DNA of 15,385 nt, taken from positions 1-15,385 of the forward strand of contig DATJXG010000078.1 in assembly GCA_035500455.1 (NCBI GenBank). Direction: 5' to 3'. Origin of the DNA: DATJXG01 sp035500455. GTDB taxonomy: Bacteria; Acidobacteriota; Terriglobia; Terriglobales; Acidobacteriaceae. Made by a program: the position numbers and the translations under genes. Within the stretch, counting starts at the first letter, position 1. Every line of letters begins with the position of its first letter. Below are positions 1 to 7,305 of the stretch, one piece after another. The notes under the pieces were generated by a model. It saw nothing but the letters and a program-made list of their open reading frames with translations, searched no databases and had not been told where the DNA came from.

Positions 1-117
1 TGGGTTCTGTTTCGCGCCTCGGGCACCGAGCCACTGCTGCGGGTGTATGCGGAAGCAGCTTTACCTGAGTTGGTGGAAGAAATCCTTGCGCAATCCGAGA
101 AGTTCGTGCAGGCGTAA
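1..117 (+). CDS. Phosphohexomutase (phosphoglucomutase/phosphomannomutase family), C-terminal end only
   Basis: Only the last 38 codons and the TAA stop are in the window; the gene runs off the left edge. The peptide contains RASGTEPLLRVYAEA, the phosphate-binding loop of domain 4 in alpha-D-phosphohexomutases, which holds the substrate phosphate while the sugar is isomerised through a bisphosphate intermediate. The tail after this motif is short, as usual for the family. The substrate cannot be told from this fragment: phosphoglucosamine mutase (GlmM), ManB and Pgm all share the loop. The gene converges on the HD-domain gene that ends at 324. The family call is firm; the subfamily is open. 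Confidence 0.85.
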   Translation, partial: WVLFRASGTEPLLRVYAEAALPELVEEILAQSEKFVQA

Positions 118-185
118 CGGCCGAAGAACCTTAAATCGCTGAGAACGCAGAGGAGCACCCGCCGAGTTCGCGGAGTGTAGCGATC

Positions 186-208
186 GTAGCGCCGGCATCC
201 TGCCGGCA
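186..208 (+). repeat. 23-bp palindromic dispersed repeat, copy 1
   Basis: The sequence is GTAGCGCC-G-GC-A-TCC-T-GCCGGCA. It can fold on itself through its two GCCGGC blocks. A second copy at 1781-1803 on the opposite strand matches at 20 of 23 positions. It sits in the 206-bp gap (118-323) between two convergent genes, in which I see no other feature. It may be a REP-like element that stabilises or terminates transcripts; that role is inferred. Confidence 0.6.
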
Positions 209-323
209 ACCCGGCCACAAGCGCAATCTCGCAGGAACCACGAACCTCTCGGCAATCTCCGGGATAATTCCTCAAGTCTCGGCCTTTTGAATCTTCTCCC
301 CCAACCCGAAAGCCACTTCTCTG

Positions 324-914
324 CTAGGCCGGCCTGGCTAGGCTGCCATCGAGCGCCAGCTGGGCCGCGACCGGTTTCATGGCCTCGATGCAGAACGCGA
401 TGTGTTCTTCGAGATCGATGCCGAGGGCGGCGGCGCCGGTGATGATGTCGTCGCGATTGACGCTGCGGGCGAAGGCTTTGTCCTTCATTTTCTTCCTGAC
501 GGATTTGGCATCGACCTCGGCGAGAGACTTGCCGGGCTTGACCAGGGCGACGGCGGTGATGAATCCTGCGAGTTCGTCACAGGCAAAGAGAGCTTTCTCC
601 ATCGGCGTGTCGCGGGTGACTCCAGTGTACTCGGCGTGCGACATGATGGCGCGGCAGATGACCTCGGGATAGCCGCGCTGCTTGAGGATTTCGTTGCCCT
701 TGTAGGGGTGGTCGTCGAGGCTGGGATATTTTTCGTAGTCGAAGTCGTGGATGAGGCCGACGATTCCCCAGAGATTATCCTCCTGCGAGGGATCCGAAGA
801 GAATTTTCGCGCGCAGGCGCGCATGCAAGCCTCAACGGCGAGTGCGTGCTTGCGCAAACTTTCTGATTGGGTGAACTCAGTTAGTAAACCCCAGGCGGTT
901 TCCCGATCGATCAT
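324..914 (-). CDS. HD-domain (HDIG-type) metal-dependent phosphohydrolase
   Basis: This is a 196-residue protein of the HD superfamily, metal-dependent phosphohydrolases acting on nucleotides or phosphoesters; the substrate is unknown. The metal-ligand pattern is complete: H23 (RKHALAVE), H56-D57 (GLIHDFDYE), H69 (DDHPYKG), H93 (MSHAEYTG) and D113 (ACDELAGF). The extra histidines suggest a possible two-metal site. It has no membrane segment or signal peptide, so it is probably cytosolic. The frame is open upstream to 992, but the ATG at 914 is preferred: the domain begins just after it and a GGGGAAG element lies a few bases upstream. It is divergent from the zinc-ribbon/HTH regulator at 1095. 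The family is firm; the function is unassigned. Confidence 0.85.
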   Translation of the reverse strand: MIDRETAWGLLTEFTQSESLRKHALAVEACMRACARKFSSDPSQEDNLWGIVGLIHDFDYEKYPSLDDHPYKGNEILKQRGYPEVICRAIMSHAEYTGVTRDTPMEKALFACDELAGFITAVALVKPGKSLAEVDAKSVRKKMKDKAFARSVNRDDIITGAAALGIDLEEHIAFCIEAMKPVAAQLALDGSLARPA

Positions 915-1094
915 GCGTTCTTCCCCGTTTTCTTTGGGTTTTCCTTCACTCTGCCGGTTTTGCCGGCAGATATTTCTGTTCTGTGCCCACATTATGGTTG
1001 ACTTCCACAGGGCTTGTGCCTCAGATTACGCAGGATATCGGAATCCTGCGGGATTCCGGGGGTTGCGTTCCCGCTCTGGCAACTCCCACTTCGA
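915..1094. promoter_or_regulatory. Divergent intergenic region between the HD hydrolase and the HTH regulator
   Basis: These 180 bp separate two divergent start codons, so both promoters should lie here. On the plus strand a TTGACT (998-1003) matches five of six bases of a -35 box, but the hexamer 17 bp on (TCAGAT) is poor. On the minus strand CATAAT (991-996) resembles a -10 box without a good -35. A perfect 7-bp stem, CTGCCGG (951-957) with CCGGCAG (963-969), would form in the leader of the HD transcript. The two core elements nearly touch, so the genes could be co-regulated, perhaps by the HTH protein itself. This is inferred. Confidence 0.3.
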
Positions 1095-1634
1095 ATGGTC
1101 ACGACTCTTGCCCCGGTTGACTCACGGGAAGTAGTCCGCTGCGACCGTTGCCAGTTAGTACAATTCCGGACCAGTAACCACCTTTGCCGCCGCTGCCACG
1201 GCTCGCTTGATGAAGACGTGCCGGTGATGGAAGCCAGCGCGCCTGAGCCGCAAATGATGCCCTCCCCGGGCGGCACCCGTGGGCAGCTGAACCTGGCGGT
1301 CGCGATCCGCTCGTTGCGGCTGCGCAATGGGCTGAGTCAGCGGCAGCTAGCCACCCGCATGTCGGTCCCGCGGACCTACGTCTCCAAGATTGAGAACGAA
1401 AAGGCCACGCCGACGCTTTCTTCGCTGGAGCGGCTGGCGCGGGCGCTGGAAGTCAGCGTCCCCGATCTGCTTTCAGGTGGCGAGCGCACGCGCCAGGAAG
1501 AAGTCCGCGATCTGGTGAAAGACCAGTTTATCGCGGAGTTGCTGCCGTTTGTGACGCAGTTGAACGGCATGCAGCTTTCCAGCGTTTTGACGCAGGTGCG
1601 GGACTTGACCATGCGCCCGCGGAGAAGCGCGTAG
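1095..1634 (+). CDS. Zinc-ribbon plus XRE/HTH_3 transcriptional regulator
   Basis: The 179-residue protein has two recognisable parts. Residues 16-34 form a small zinc-ribbon motif, C16-x2-C19 and C31-x2-C34. Residues about 69-127 are an XRE/Cro-type helix-turn-helix (NGLSQRQLATRMSVPRTYVS, then a SKIENEKATP-like recognition segment), so the protein should bind DNA. The C-terminal 50 residues have no known motif and could mediate dimerisation. The ATG at 1095 is chosen because it keeps the ribbon whole; no good ribosome-binding site precedes it, and a TTG at 1014 would add 27 low-complexity residues. It is divergent from the HD hydrolase and ends at the terminator at 1738. The targets are unknown. 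Confidence 0.8.
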   Translation: MVTTLAPVDSREVVRCDRCQLVQFRTSNHLCRRCHGSLDEDVPVMEASAPEPQMMPSPGGTRGQLNLAVAIRSLRLRNGLSQRQLATRMSVPRTYVSKIENEKATPTLSSLERLARALEVSVPDLLSGGERTRQEEVRDLVKDQFIAELLPFVTQLNGMQLSSVLTQVRDLTMRPRRSA

Positions 1635-1651
1635 TTCTTGCGGCGCCCCGG

Positions 1652-1670
1652 GCCGCCTGCCTCAGGCGGC
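1652..1670. repeat. Perfect 8-bp inverted repeat downstream of the HTH regulator
   Basis: GCCGCCTG (1652-1659) and CAGGCGGC (1663-1670) pair perfectly around a 3-nt loop. No T-run follows, so it is not an intrinsic terminator itself; it may protect the 3' end of the regulator mRNA. It lies 18 bp after the stop codon. Confidence 0.4.
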
Positions 1671-1737
1671 AAAGACGCGGCCGGGCCACCCGCGCTGCAT
1701 CTCTGCGTTCGAGTTTATCCGGGCAACCTGCCAACTT

Positions 1738-1771
1738 GGCCGGGATCGGAAACGATCCCGGCCTTTTCCTT
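1738..1771 (+). terminator. Rho-independent terminator of the HTH regulator
   Basis: GGCCGGGATCG (1738-1748) and CGATCCCGGCC (1753-1763) form a perfect 11-bp GC-rich stem closed by a GAAA tetraloop, followed directly by TTTTCCTT. This is a classical intrinsic terminator for the plus strand, about 100 bp after the regulator stop. In the minus direction the stem is not followed by a T-run, so it should not terminate malQ transcripts efficiently. Confidence 0.8.
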
Positions 1772-1780
1772 GCTTGAAAC

Positions 1781-1803
1781 TGCCGGCGGGACGCTGGCGC
1801 TAC
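1781..1803 (-). repeat. 23-bp palindromic dispersed repeat, copy 2
   Basis: Read on the minus strand this is GTAGCGCC-A-GC-G-TCC-C-GCCGGCA, matching the element at 186-208 at 20 of 23 positions. It begins one base after the malQ stop codon and, like copy 1, lies between convergent genes. It could form a small 3' hairpin on the malQ mRNA. Confidence 0.6.
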
Positions 1804-1804
1804 A

Positions 1805-3334
1805 TTAAGCTACGAAGCCACCACTGTGGGGAAGAGGAACCGGCTGGGGCAGGCGGTCGGTCACTTCGGCCAGGCGGGCCAGGCGCTCGGCCAGATCCTG
1901 GCCGAGGACGCCGTGCTGATAGCGCCAGTGGTAGTTGCCTTCGTGGGTGCTGGGTGTGTTCAGGCGGGCCTCGCTCCCCAGGCTCAGAACGTCTTGCAAG
2001 GGAACTACGGAGAAATTGGCAACCGAGCTTTGCGCCAGGCGGATGAGCGCCCAGTTGACGCCGTCTTGGCAGTTGCCGACCAGGGCGCGCACGGCCTGGC
2101 GTTCGTAGTCAGGAATGGAATTCCACCAGCCCAGCGTGGTGTCGTTGTCGTGGGTGCCGGTATAGATCACGCGGTCACGGGTCAGGCGATGCGGCAGATA
2201 GATGTGAGCGCCGGGATCGCCGAAGGCAAATTGCAGGACGGCCATGCCGGGCAGGTCGATGCGCTCGCGCAGAGCCACTACATCGGGCGTGATAATCCCT
2301 AAGTCCTCGGCGAAGAACGGGAGACTGCCAAGATCTTCGCGCAGCTTATGGAAGAGATCGTCCTGGGGGCCGTCCACCCAGCGCCCATGAATGGCCGTGG
2401 GCTCGTGGGCGGGTATCTCCCAGAACTGTGCGAAGCCGCGGAAGTGGTCGAGGCGGATGTAGTCGCAGGTCAAGGTGGCCCAGCGCAGGCGCTGCACCCA
2501 CCATTGATAGCCGCGTGCGCGCATGGCGTCCCAGTTGTAAAGAGGATTTCCCCAGCGCTGGCCGTCTGCGCTGAACGCATCGGGCGGCACACCGGAAACA
2601 ACTTCGGGCTCGAGATCCTCGCGCAAGCGGAAGAGATCGCGGTTGGCCCAGACGTCTGCGCTGTCATAGTCCACGAAGATGGCGATATCGCCGACCACGC
2701 GGATGGAGCGCTGAGCGCACGTCATGCGAATGGCGTGCCACTGCTCCCAGAAGAAGAATTGCAGAACGCGCCGCAGGGAAATCTCATGAGCCAGTTCTTC
2801 GCGGGCGGCGTCCAGGGCCGCCGGTTCACGACGCGCCAGTTCCTGCGGCCAGCGGTTCCAGGGCTGCCGATCGTAGCGCGAGCGCAAGGCGTCAAAGAGA
2901 ACGAAATCCTCCAGCCACCAGGCATTCAGGGAACGGAAGCCTTCAAAACGGAAGCAGGCTGCATCGTGGGCATGCTGAAGAAAATTTCCGGCAGCTTCGT
3001 TCAGCAAGGGGAGCTTGCGCCGCACGACTTCGTCATAGTCGATGGGGCCGACCGAGTCGGAAAGGCCGCCCAGGCATTCGTGGCGAATCCAGCCGTGCTC
3101 CGCGAGCCGCTCCACACTGATGAGCAGCGGATTGCCGGCGAAGGCCGAGGTGGAAGAATACGGCGAGGTGCCATTGGCCGGCGGCCCCAAAGGCAATACC
3201 TGCCACAGGCCCTGCTTGGCGGAGGTGAGGAAATCGAGAAACTGGTATGCGGCCGGACCGAGGTCGCCAATACCGCCGCGCGAAGGCAGCGAGATGGGGT
3301 GAAGCAAAATTCCGGTTAAGCGCGGAAACGACAT
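1805..3334 (-). CDS. malQ: 4-alpha-glucanotransferase (amylomaltase, GH77)
   Basis: The 509-residue protein is a full-length GH77 enzyme (bacterial short form about 500 residues). It moves alpha-1,4-glucan segments between maltooligosaccharides, releasing glucose, and acts in the cytosol in maltodextrin and glycogen metabolism. All three catalytic carboxylates are visible: nucleophile D296 in IRLDHFRG, acid/base E343 in FFAEDLG, and transition-state stabiliser D396 in GTHDND. The N-terminus (GILLHPISLPS) and the GTSPYSSTSAF segment near residues 55-65 are also typical. The ATG at 3334 begins directly before the conserved N-terminus. It stands alone, without other glycogen or maltose genes, and converges on the HTH regulator. 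No strong promoter is visible upstream. Confidence 0.97.
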   Translation of the reverse strand: MSFPRLTGILLHPISLPSRGGIGDLGPAAYQFLDFLTSAKQGLWQVLPLGPPANGTSPYSSTSAFAGNPLLISVERLAEHGWIRHECLGGLSDSVGPIDYDEVVRRKLPLLNEAAGNFLQHAHDAACFRFEGFRSLNAWWLEDFVLFDALRSRYDRQPWNRWPQELARREPAALDAAREELAHEISLRRVLQFFFWEQWHAIRMTCAQRSIRVVGDIAIFVDYDSADVWANRDLFRLREDLEPEVVSGVPPDAFSADGQRWGNPLYNWDAMRARGYQWWVQRLRWATLTCDYIRLDHFRGFAQFWEIPAHEPTAIHGRWVDGPQDDLFHKLREDLGSLPFFAEDLGIITPDVVALRERIDLPGMAVLQFAFGDPGAHIYLPHRLTRDRVIYTGTHDNDTTLGWWNSIPDYERQAVRALVGNCQDGVNWALIRLAQSSVANFSVVPLQDVLSLGSEARLNTPSTHEGNYHWRYQHGVLGQDLAERLARLAEVTDRLPQPVPLPHSGGFVA

Positions 3335-3498
3335 TGCCTTGGACTCATTCGCTGTTTTGAGTGTAATGCCTGTTCTGGTTTCGATGAAATCGCCGAAGCG
3401 ACGTAAAAAATGCGAGAGAACAATCAGAGGCTATCGCCCCTTCTTCCGGGGGGTTTTAGCACACGGCCAACACCCCGCTCCACGATAACCGCCGCCAG

Positions 3499-5487
3499 TT
3501 ACTCGCCCTGCTCGCCGCCTGGGGCGCGCATCAGGTTGTTCATTTCCTGGGTGTTGATTTTGATCTTGCCGGACTTCTCCATTTCCGCGCGCAGGTTGGA
3601 GACGAATAAGTTGAACAGCTCGTTCCGCCGGGTTTGCAAAAGGGTATCGCGGATGTCGTCTTTCTTGGCCTGGAACAAAGAGTCCGGCGGTTCCTGGCGA
3701 TCGACCACCGTGAACACTACGCCGTTACCGCCGCCGGCGATGGGGCCGCTGATTTCGCCGGGGTTCATGCCGAAGGCGACCGAGGCCGAGCCGGACATGG
3801 AGCCGATATCGGGCACCTGGCCATCAAGAGTCACGAAATCGCTGGTCTTCACCGTGGCCCCCAATTCCTTGGCGGCTTTCTTCAAATCGTGCTCCGCCTT
3901 GGCGCGGTCCGAGAGTTCCTGGGTCTTCTGGGTGAGCAGGGCGGCGCCACGCTCGTTGCGGAATTCGGACTCCACTCGGCCGCGAATTTCGTCGAGCGTA
4001 GGCGTGGAGGGCGGCTGGATGGCTAGCACGTCGAATACGGCATAGCCCTCAGGAAGCTGGGCTTCGTCGGGCGGAGCTTTCTCCGGTTCGGAAAACACAG
4101 CGTCCATCAAGTGTGGCGCGCTCCCGATGCCGGGGAGAACGTCATTGCGGGAGACGAAACCGGTGGTGATGACCTGCAGGCCCTTGGCGGCCGCGGCTTT
4201 CTCCAGGCCGTCGGCACGGGCCTGCGTCAGCAGCGCGTTGGCCTGATTTTCGGCGATGCCGGCAAGCTTGTTCTGCCGTAGGATGGGCTCGATCTGCGCT
4301 TTGACCTCATCGAGAGTCTTCATGTGGGCGGGCTGTTTGTCGTCCACGTGAATGATGTGGAAGCCGTAGCTGCTCTGCACCAGGTCGCTGGTCCCGCCTT
4401 TGGGAAGAGAGAAGGCGGCAGTCATGAACTCCGGAACCAGGGAGGCCGAACGGTCGATCCAGCCAATCACGCCGCCCTTGGATGCGCTGCCAGGATCATC
4501 GGAATACTTCTTGGCCAGGGCAGCGAAATCGCCGCCCGCCTTTACTTGCTTGAGCACGTCTTCCGCCTTCTTGCGGGCCGCATCCACGCCCTTCTGATCT
4601 ACCTTGCCATCGGGGCCGGGTGGGGGCGTCTTGATGAGGATGTGGCGAACGTTCACCTGCTCCGGGACGCGGTAATCGTCGCTGTGCTGATCGTAATAAG
4701 ACTGGATTTCTTGCGGTGTGATCTGCACGTCAGCCTGCAGGCGGTTGGTGTCAATCACAACGTAGCTCAGCTTGCGTTTCTCGGGAATGGAGTTGTTGTA
4801 GCTGGCCTTGTGCTGCTCGTAGTAAGCCTTGAGTTCAGCGTCGGTGGGATGCAGCTCCTTGAGCACCGCATCGTGGTCGAGAACGGCGTACTCCAGCTTG
4901 ACCTTGGTGTTTTCGCGGGCGAATTCCTTGCGGACTTCCGCATCGGTGACCGTAACGCCCCCCGAGATCATGTCGCGGAGTTTGTCGAACAGGATCTCAT
5001 CTTTTACCGACTGTTCGAACTGGCCGGTGGTGAGACCAGCGTTTTGCAGGCGGGCTTCGTATTCATCCTGGCCCACGAACTTGCCGCCAGGGAAGAAGGC
5101 TTCGGCGTAGCGGCCGTGCTGGATTTCGTCGCGGACTTCGCCGTCGCTGGCGCGCAGGCCCAACCGGTGGGCTTCGGCGAGGATGGCTTTTTCGTTGATG
5201 AGTTGTTCAGCAGCCTGGCGGACGAAGAAGGGACGCAGCATGGAGGCGTCCCGGCCGTTGCGCGACTGCTGGCGGACCATTTGGTCGGTGGCGCGGTTAA
5301 CCTCCTGGAGGGTTACATCTTCGCCGGCGACGGTGGCGAGCACGCCTTGGCCGGGACCGCCGAAGCCGAAAGTAGTGCCCAGGCCTCCGGGCACCAGGGT
5401 GATCACCATGGCGGCGCAGATCACCAGCAAAATGCCGCCGAGAATGACTTTTTTCAGCGGCCCAGGGGTTTGCAGAAAACGGATCAT
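3499..5487 (-). CDS. PpiD/SurA-type membrane-anchored peptidyl-prolyl cis-trans isomerase
   Basis: The 662-residue protein has the PpiD layout: a short cytosolic N-terminus, one membrane segment (about residues 14-32), a SurA-like chaperone region (about 50-270), a parvulin (PpiC) rotamase domain (about 275-385, with VRHILIK, GGDFAALAKKYSDDPGS, GGVIGW and SYGFHIIHV), and a C-terminal half with a second, divergent rotamase-like region. It would sit in the inner membrane facing the periplasm and help newly exported proteins fold. Its length is close to E. coli PpiD (about 620). The ATG at 5487 has GGAG nine bases upstream and an exact TATAAT about 34 bp before it. It is transcribed in the same direction as guaB but with its own promoter, so no operon is required. 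Confidence 0.9.
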   Translation of the reverse strand: MIRFLQTPGPLKKVILGGILLVICAAMVITLVPGGLGTTFGFGGPGQGVLATVAGEDVTLQEVNRATDQMVRQQSRNGRDASMLRPFFVRQAAEQLINEKAILAEAHRLGLRASDGEVRDEIQHGRYAEAFFPGGKFVGQDEYEARLQNAGLTTGQFEQSVKDEILFDKLRDMISGGVTVTDAEVRKEFARENTKVKLEYAVLDHDAVLKELHPTDAELKAYYEQHKASYNNSIPEKRKLSYVVIDTNRLQADVQITPQEIQSYYDQHSDDYRVPEQVNVRHILIKTPPPGPDGKVDQKGVDAARKKAEDVLKQVKAGGDFAALAKKYSDDPGSASKGGVIGWIDRSASLVPEFMTAAFSLPKGGTSDLVQSSYGFHIIHVDDKQPAHMKTLDEVKAQIEPILRQNKLAGIAENQANALLTQARADGLEKAAAAKGLQVITTGFVSRNDVLPGIGSAPHLMDAVFSEPEKAPPDEAQLPEGYAVFDVLAIQPPSTPTLDEIRGRVESEFRNERGAALLTQKTQELSDRAKAEHDLKKAAKELGATVKTSDFVTLDGQVPDIGSMSGSASVAFGMNPGEISGPIAGGGNGVVFTVVDRQEPPDSLFQAKKDDIRDTLLQTRRNELFNLFVSNLRAEMEKSGKIKINTQEMNNLMRAPGGEQGE

Positions 5488-5496
5488 GTGAAGTTA

Positions 5497-5526
5497 CTCC
5501 AGAGTTTGTGCGGAAATACGATTATA
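5497..5526 (-). promoter_or_regulatory. Promoter -10 box and ribosome-binding site of the PpiD-like gene
   Basis: On the minus strand an exact TATAAT lies at 5521-5526 and GGAG at 5497-5500, nine bases before the ATG. The start of transcription would fall near 5514, giving a leader of about 27 nt. No good -35 hexamer is found 16-18 bp upstream, so the promoter may need an activator. Confidence 0.5.
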
Positions 5527-5640
5527 AACTACGAGGCCTGCGTCGGTTGGCTTGGGGTGGTTACGTCAGGGAGGACGCGTGCGATATCGGGCACATCCCT
5601 TTAAAGCGGCTCAATCCTGTTCTGGCTCGCTTTGCTCGCT

Positions 5641-5664
5641 GGACGGGGCAAGCCCCGTCCCTAC
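5641..5664 (-). repeat. Perfect hairpin downstream of guaB, with a related sequence at 11280
   Basis: On the minus strand GTAGGGACGGGG-CTTG-CCCCGTCC contains GGACGGGG and CCCCGTCC, a perfect 8-bp stem with a 4-nt loop, 8 bp after the guaB stop. No T-run follows. A related sequence, GTAGGGACGGGCTTTG, lies on the minus strand at 11280-11295. It may end or stabilise the guaB mRNA. In the rest of the 185-bp gap I see only the PpiD promoter and a GCTCGCT direct repeat beside the hairpin. Confidence 0.5.
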
Positions 5665-5672
5665 ACGGTCGA

Positions 5673-7178
5673 TTACTCCGCCGCGTAGTTGGGGGCTTCG
5701 CGGGTGATGACTACGTCGTGGACGTGGCTCTCGCGGAGGCCGGCGAGGCTGACGCGCACGAAGCGGGTCTTCTGCACCAGTTCTGGAACCGTGGCGCAGC
5801 CGCAGTAGCCCATGCCCGATTTCAGGCCGCCTACCATCTGATAGACGATCATCGACACCGAGCCGCGGTAGGGGACTCGGCCTTCGATGCCTTCCGGGAC
5901 CAGTTTCGCGAGGCGGTTGCCGTCGTCGCCGCTGCTGGGAGCTGCGGTGGAAGCCTCGCCTTCGAGGCTCTGGAAATAGCGCTCGCTTGATCCCGTGGCC
6001 ATAGCGCCCAGCGATCCCATGCCGCGGTAAGACTTGAACGAACGGCCTTGGTAGAGGATCAACTCACCGGGGCTCTCGTCGGTGCCGGCGAACATGGAGC
6101 CGATCATTACCGCGCCGGCGCCCGCGGCCAGCGCTTTGGTAATGTCGCCGGAGTACTTGATGCCGCCGTCGGCGATGATGGGAACGGCGGCGTCTTTGGT
6201 GGCGCGGTAAGCCTCGGCGATGGCGGTGATCTGCGGCACGCCTGCGCCCGTTACCACCCGCGTGGTGCAGATGGAGCCGGGGCCAATGCCCACTTTAATG
6301 GCGTCGGCGCCGGCGCGAGCGAGTTCGCACGCGCCGTCGAAGGTGGCTACGTTGCCGGCGAGGAGGTCGACTTCCGGGAGCTTGGCCTTAACTGCTTTCA
6401 CCGCTTCGAGCACGCGGGAGGAGTGGCCGTGGGCGCTGTCAATGGCGAGGACATCGACTTTGGCCTTGGCCAGTTCCTGGGCACGCTCCAAAAAATCTCC
6501 GCTGGCGCCGATCGCCGCGCCCACGCGCAGGCGGCCGTGGGAGTCTTTGGCGGCGTTTGGATATTTCAACTTTTTCTGGATGTCTTTTACCGTGATCAGG
6601 CCCTTGAGGTTGTATTTGTCGTCCACTACAAGAAGTTTCTCGACGCGGTGTTCATGCAGGATTTTCTCGGCATCTTCGAGGGTGGTGCCGACGGCGACCG
6701 TGATCAGGTTCTCCTTGGTCATGACCGAGCTGATGGGAATATCGAAGCGGCTTTCGAAGCGCAGGTCGCGGTTGGTGAGGATGCCGACCAGCTTGCCATT
6801 TTTTGTGATGGGCACGCCGGAAATCTTGTACTTTCGCATGACTTCCAGGGCGTCGGAGACTTTGTCATCCGGCGACATGGTGACAGGATCTACGATCATG
6901 CCGCTTTCCGAGCGCTTTACTTTGTCCACTTCATTGGCTTGCTGGTCGATCGAAAAATTGCGGTGAATGATGCCCATGCCGCCCTGCTGCGAGAGCGCGA
7001 TAGCCATGTGGGACTCGGTCACCGTATCCATGGCGGCGCTGATGATGGGAATATTGAGGCGGATATTGCGCGTGAGCTGCGTTTGCGTGTTGGCAAAAGC
7101 CGGGACTACATCGGAGCGGCCGGGCAGCAGCAACACGTCGTCGAAGGTCAGCGCCTCGGGAACCGGGAAGTGGATCAT
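5673..7178 (-). CDS. guaB: Inosine-5'-monophosphate dehydrogenase
   Basis: The 501-residue protein oxidises IMP to XMP with NAD+, the committed step of GMP synthesis in the cytosol. It is full length, with an N-terminal barrel segment (LTFDDVLLLPG), a CBS-domain pair at about residues 95-205 inserted in the barrel, and the catalytic loop GIGPGSICTTR with nucleophile C304. The mobile flap keeps the R400-Y401 pair (RYFQ), and the IMP site shows IADGGIKYSGD, GSMFAGTDESPGE and PEGIEGRVPYRG. The ATG at 7178 is right for the conserved N-terminus, though the ribosome-binding site is weak. A good promoter lies just upstream. No guaA is adjacent. Confidence 0.98.
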   Translation of the reverse strand: MIHFPVPEALTFDDVLLLPGRSDVVPAFANTQTQLTRNIRLNIPIISAAMDTVTESHMAIALSQQGGMGIIHRNFSIDQQANEVDKVKRSESGMIVDPVTMSPDDKVSDALEVMRKYKISGVPITKNGKLVGILTNRDLRFESRFDIPISSVMTKENLITVAVGTTLEDAEKILHEHRVEKLLVVDDKYNLKGLITVKDIQKKLKYPNAAKDSHGRLRVGAAIGASGDFLERAQELAKAKVDVLAIDSAHGHSSRVLEAVKAVKAKLPEVDLLAGNVATFDGACELARAGADAIKVGIGPGSICTTRVVTGAGVPQITAIAEAYRATKDAAVPIIADGGIKYSGDITKALAAGAGAVMIGSMFAGTDESPGELILYQGRSFKSYRGMGSLGAMATGSSERYFQSLEGEASTAAPSSGDDGNRLAKLVPEGIEGRVPYRGSVSMIVYQMVGGLKSGMGYCGCATVPELVQKTRFVRVSLAGLRESHVHDVVITREAPNYAAE

Positions 7179-7203
7179 AGATTTTTTCTCTGCGTGGAGA
7201 TGG

Positions 7204-7237
7204 ATTCTATTCTAGGGATGGGGGCGGGGGCTTGCAA
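7204..7237 (-). promoter_or_regulatory. Sigma-70 type promoter of guaB
   Basis: On the minus strand TTGCAA (7232-7237, four of six) is followed after 17 bp by TAGAAT (7209-7214, five of six). A second TAGAAT overlaps it at 7204-7209. Transcription would start about 24 bp before the guaB ATG. The spacer is a C-rich tract. This is the main content of the 127-bp gap between guaB and the DUF4386 gene. Confidence 0.55.
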
Positions 7238-7305
7238 ATCCGCCGCTCCTGCCGTGGATCGAGGCCTTTTTCTGACTTGCCATAGTGCGCGGAGATTCGC
7301 GCCGC

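Noticed and set aside
144..1709. AACGCAGAG at 144-152 and its complement at 1701-1709 as a second dispersed repeat
   Set aside because: Only nine bases are shared and the flanks differ, which can occur by chance.
2348..3319. 323-codon plus-strand open frame opposite malQ
   Set aside because: It is a shadow of malQ, whose catalytic motifs are all intact on the minus strand.
3437..3457. CCCC/GGGG hairpin followed by TTTT on the plus strand
   Set aside because: The stem is only four pairs, there is no plus-strand gene upstream for it to terminate, and it has no T-run in the minus direction used by the flanking genes.
3335..3498. malQ promoter with TACACT as -10
   Set aside because: The hexamer 17 bp upstream is TTCATC, and the ribosome-binding site is weak; not good enough to annotate.
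4324..5604. 426-codon plus-strand open frame opposite the PpiD-like gene
   Set aside because: Same reason: it mirrors a well-supported coding region and resembles no known protein family.
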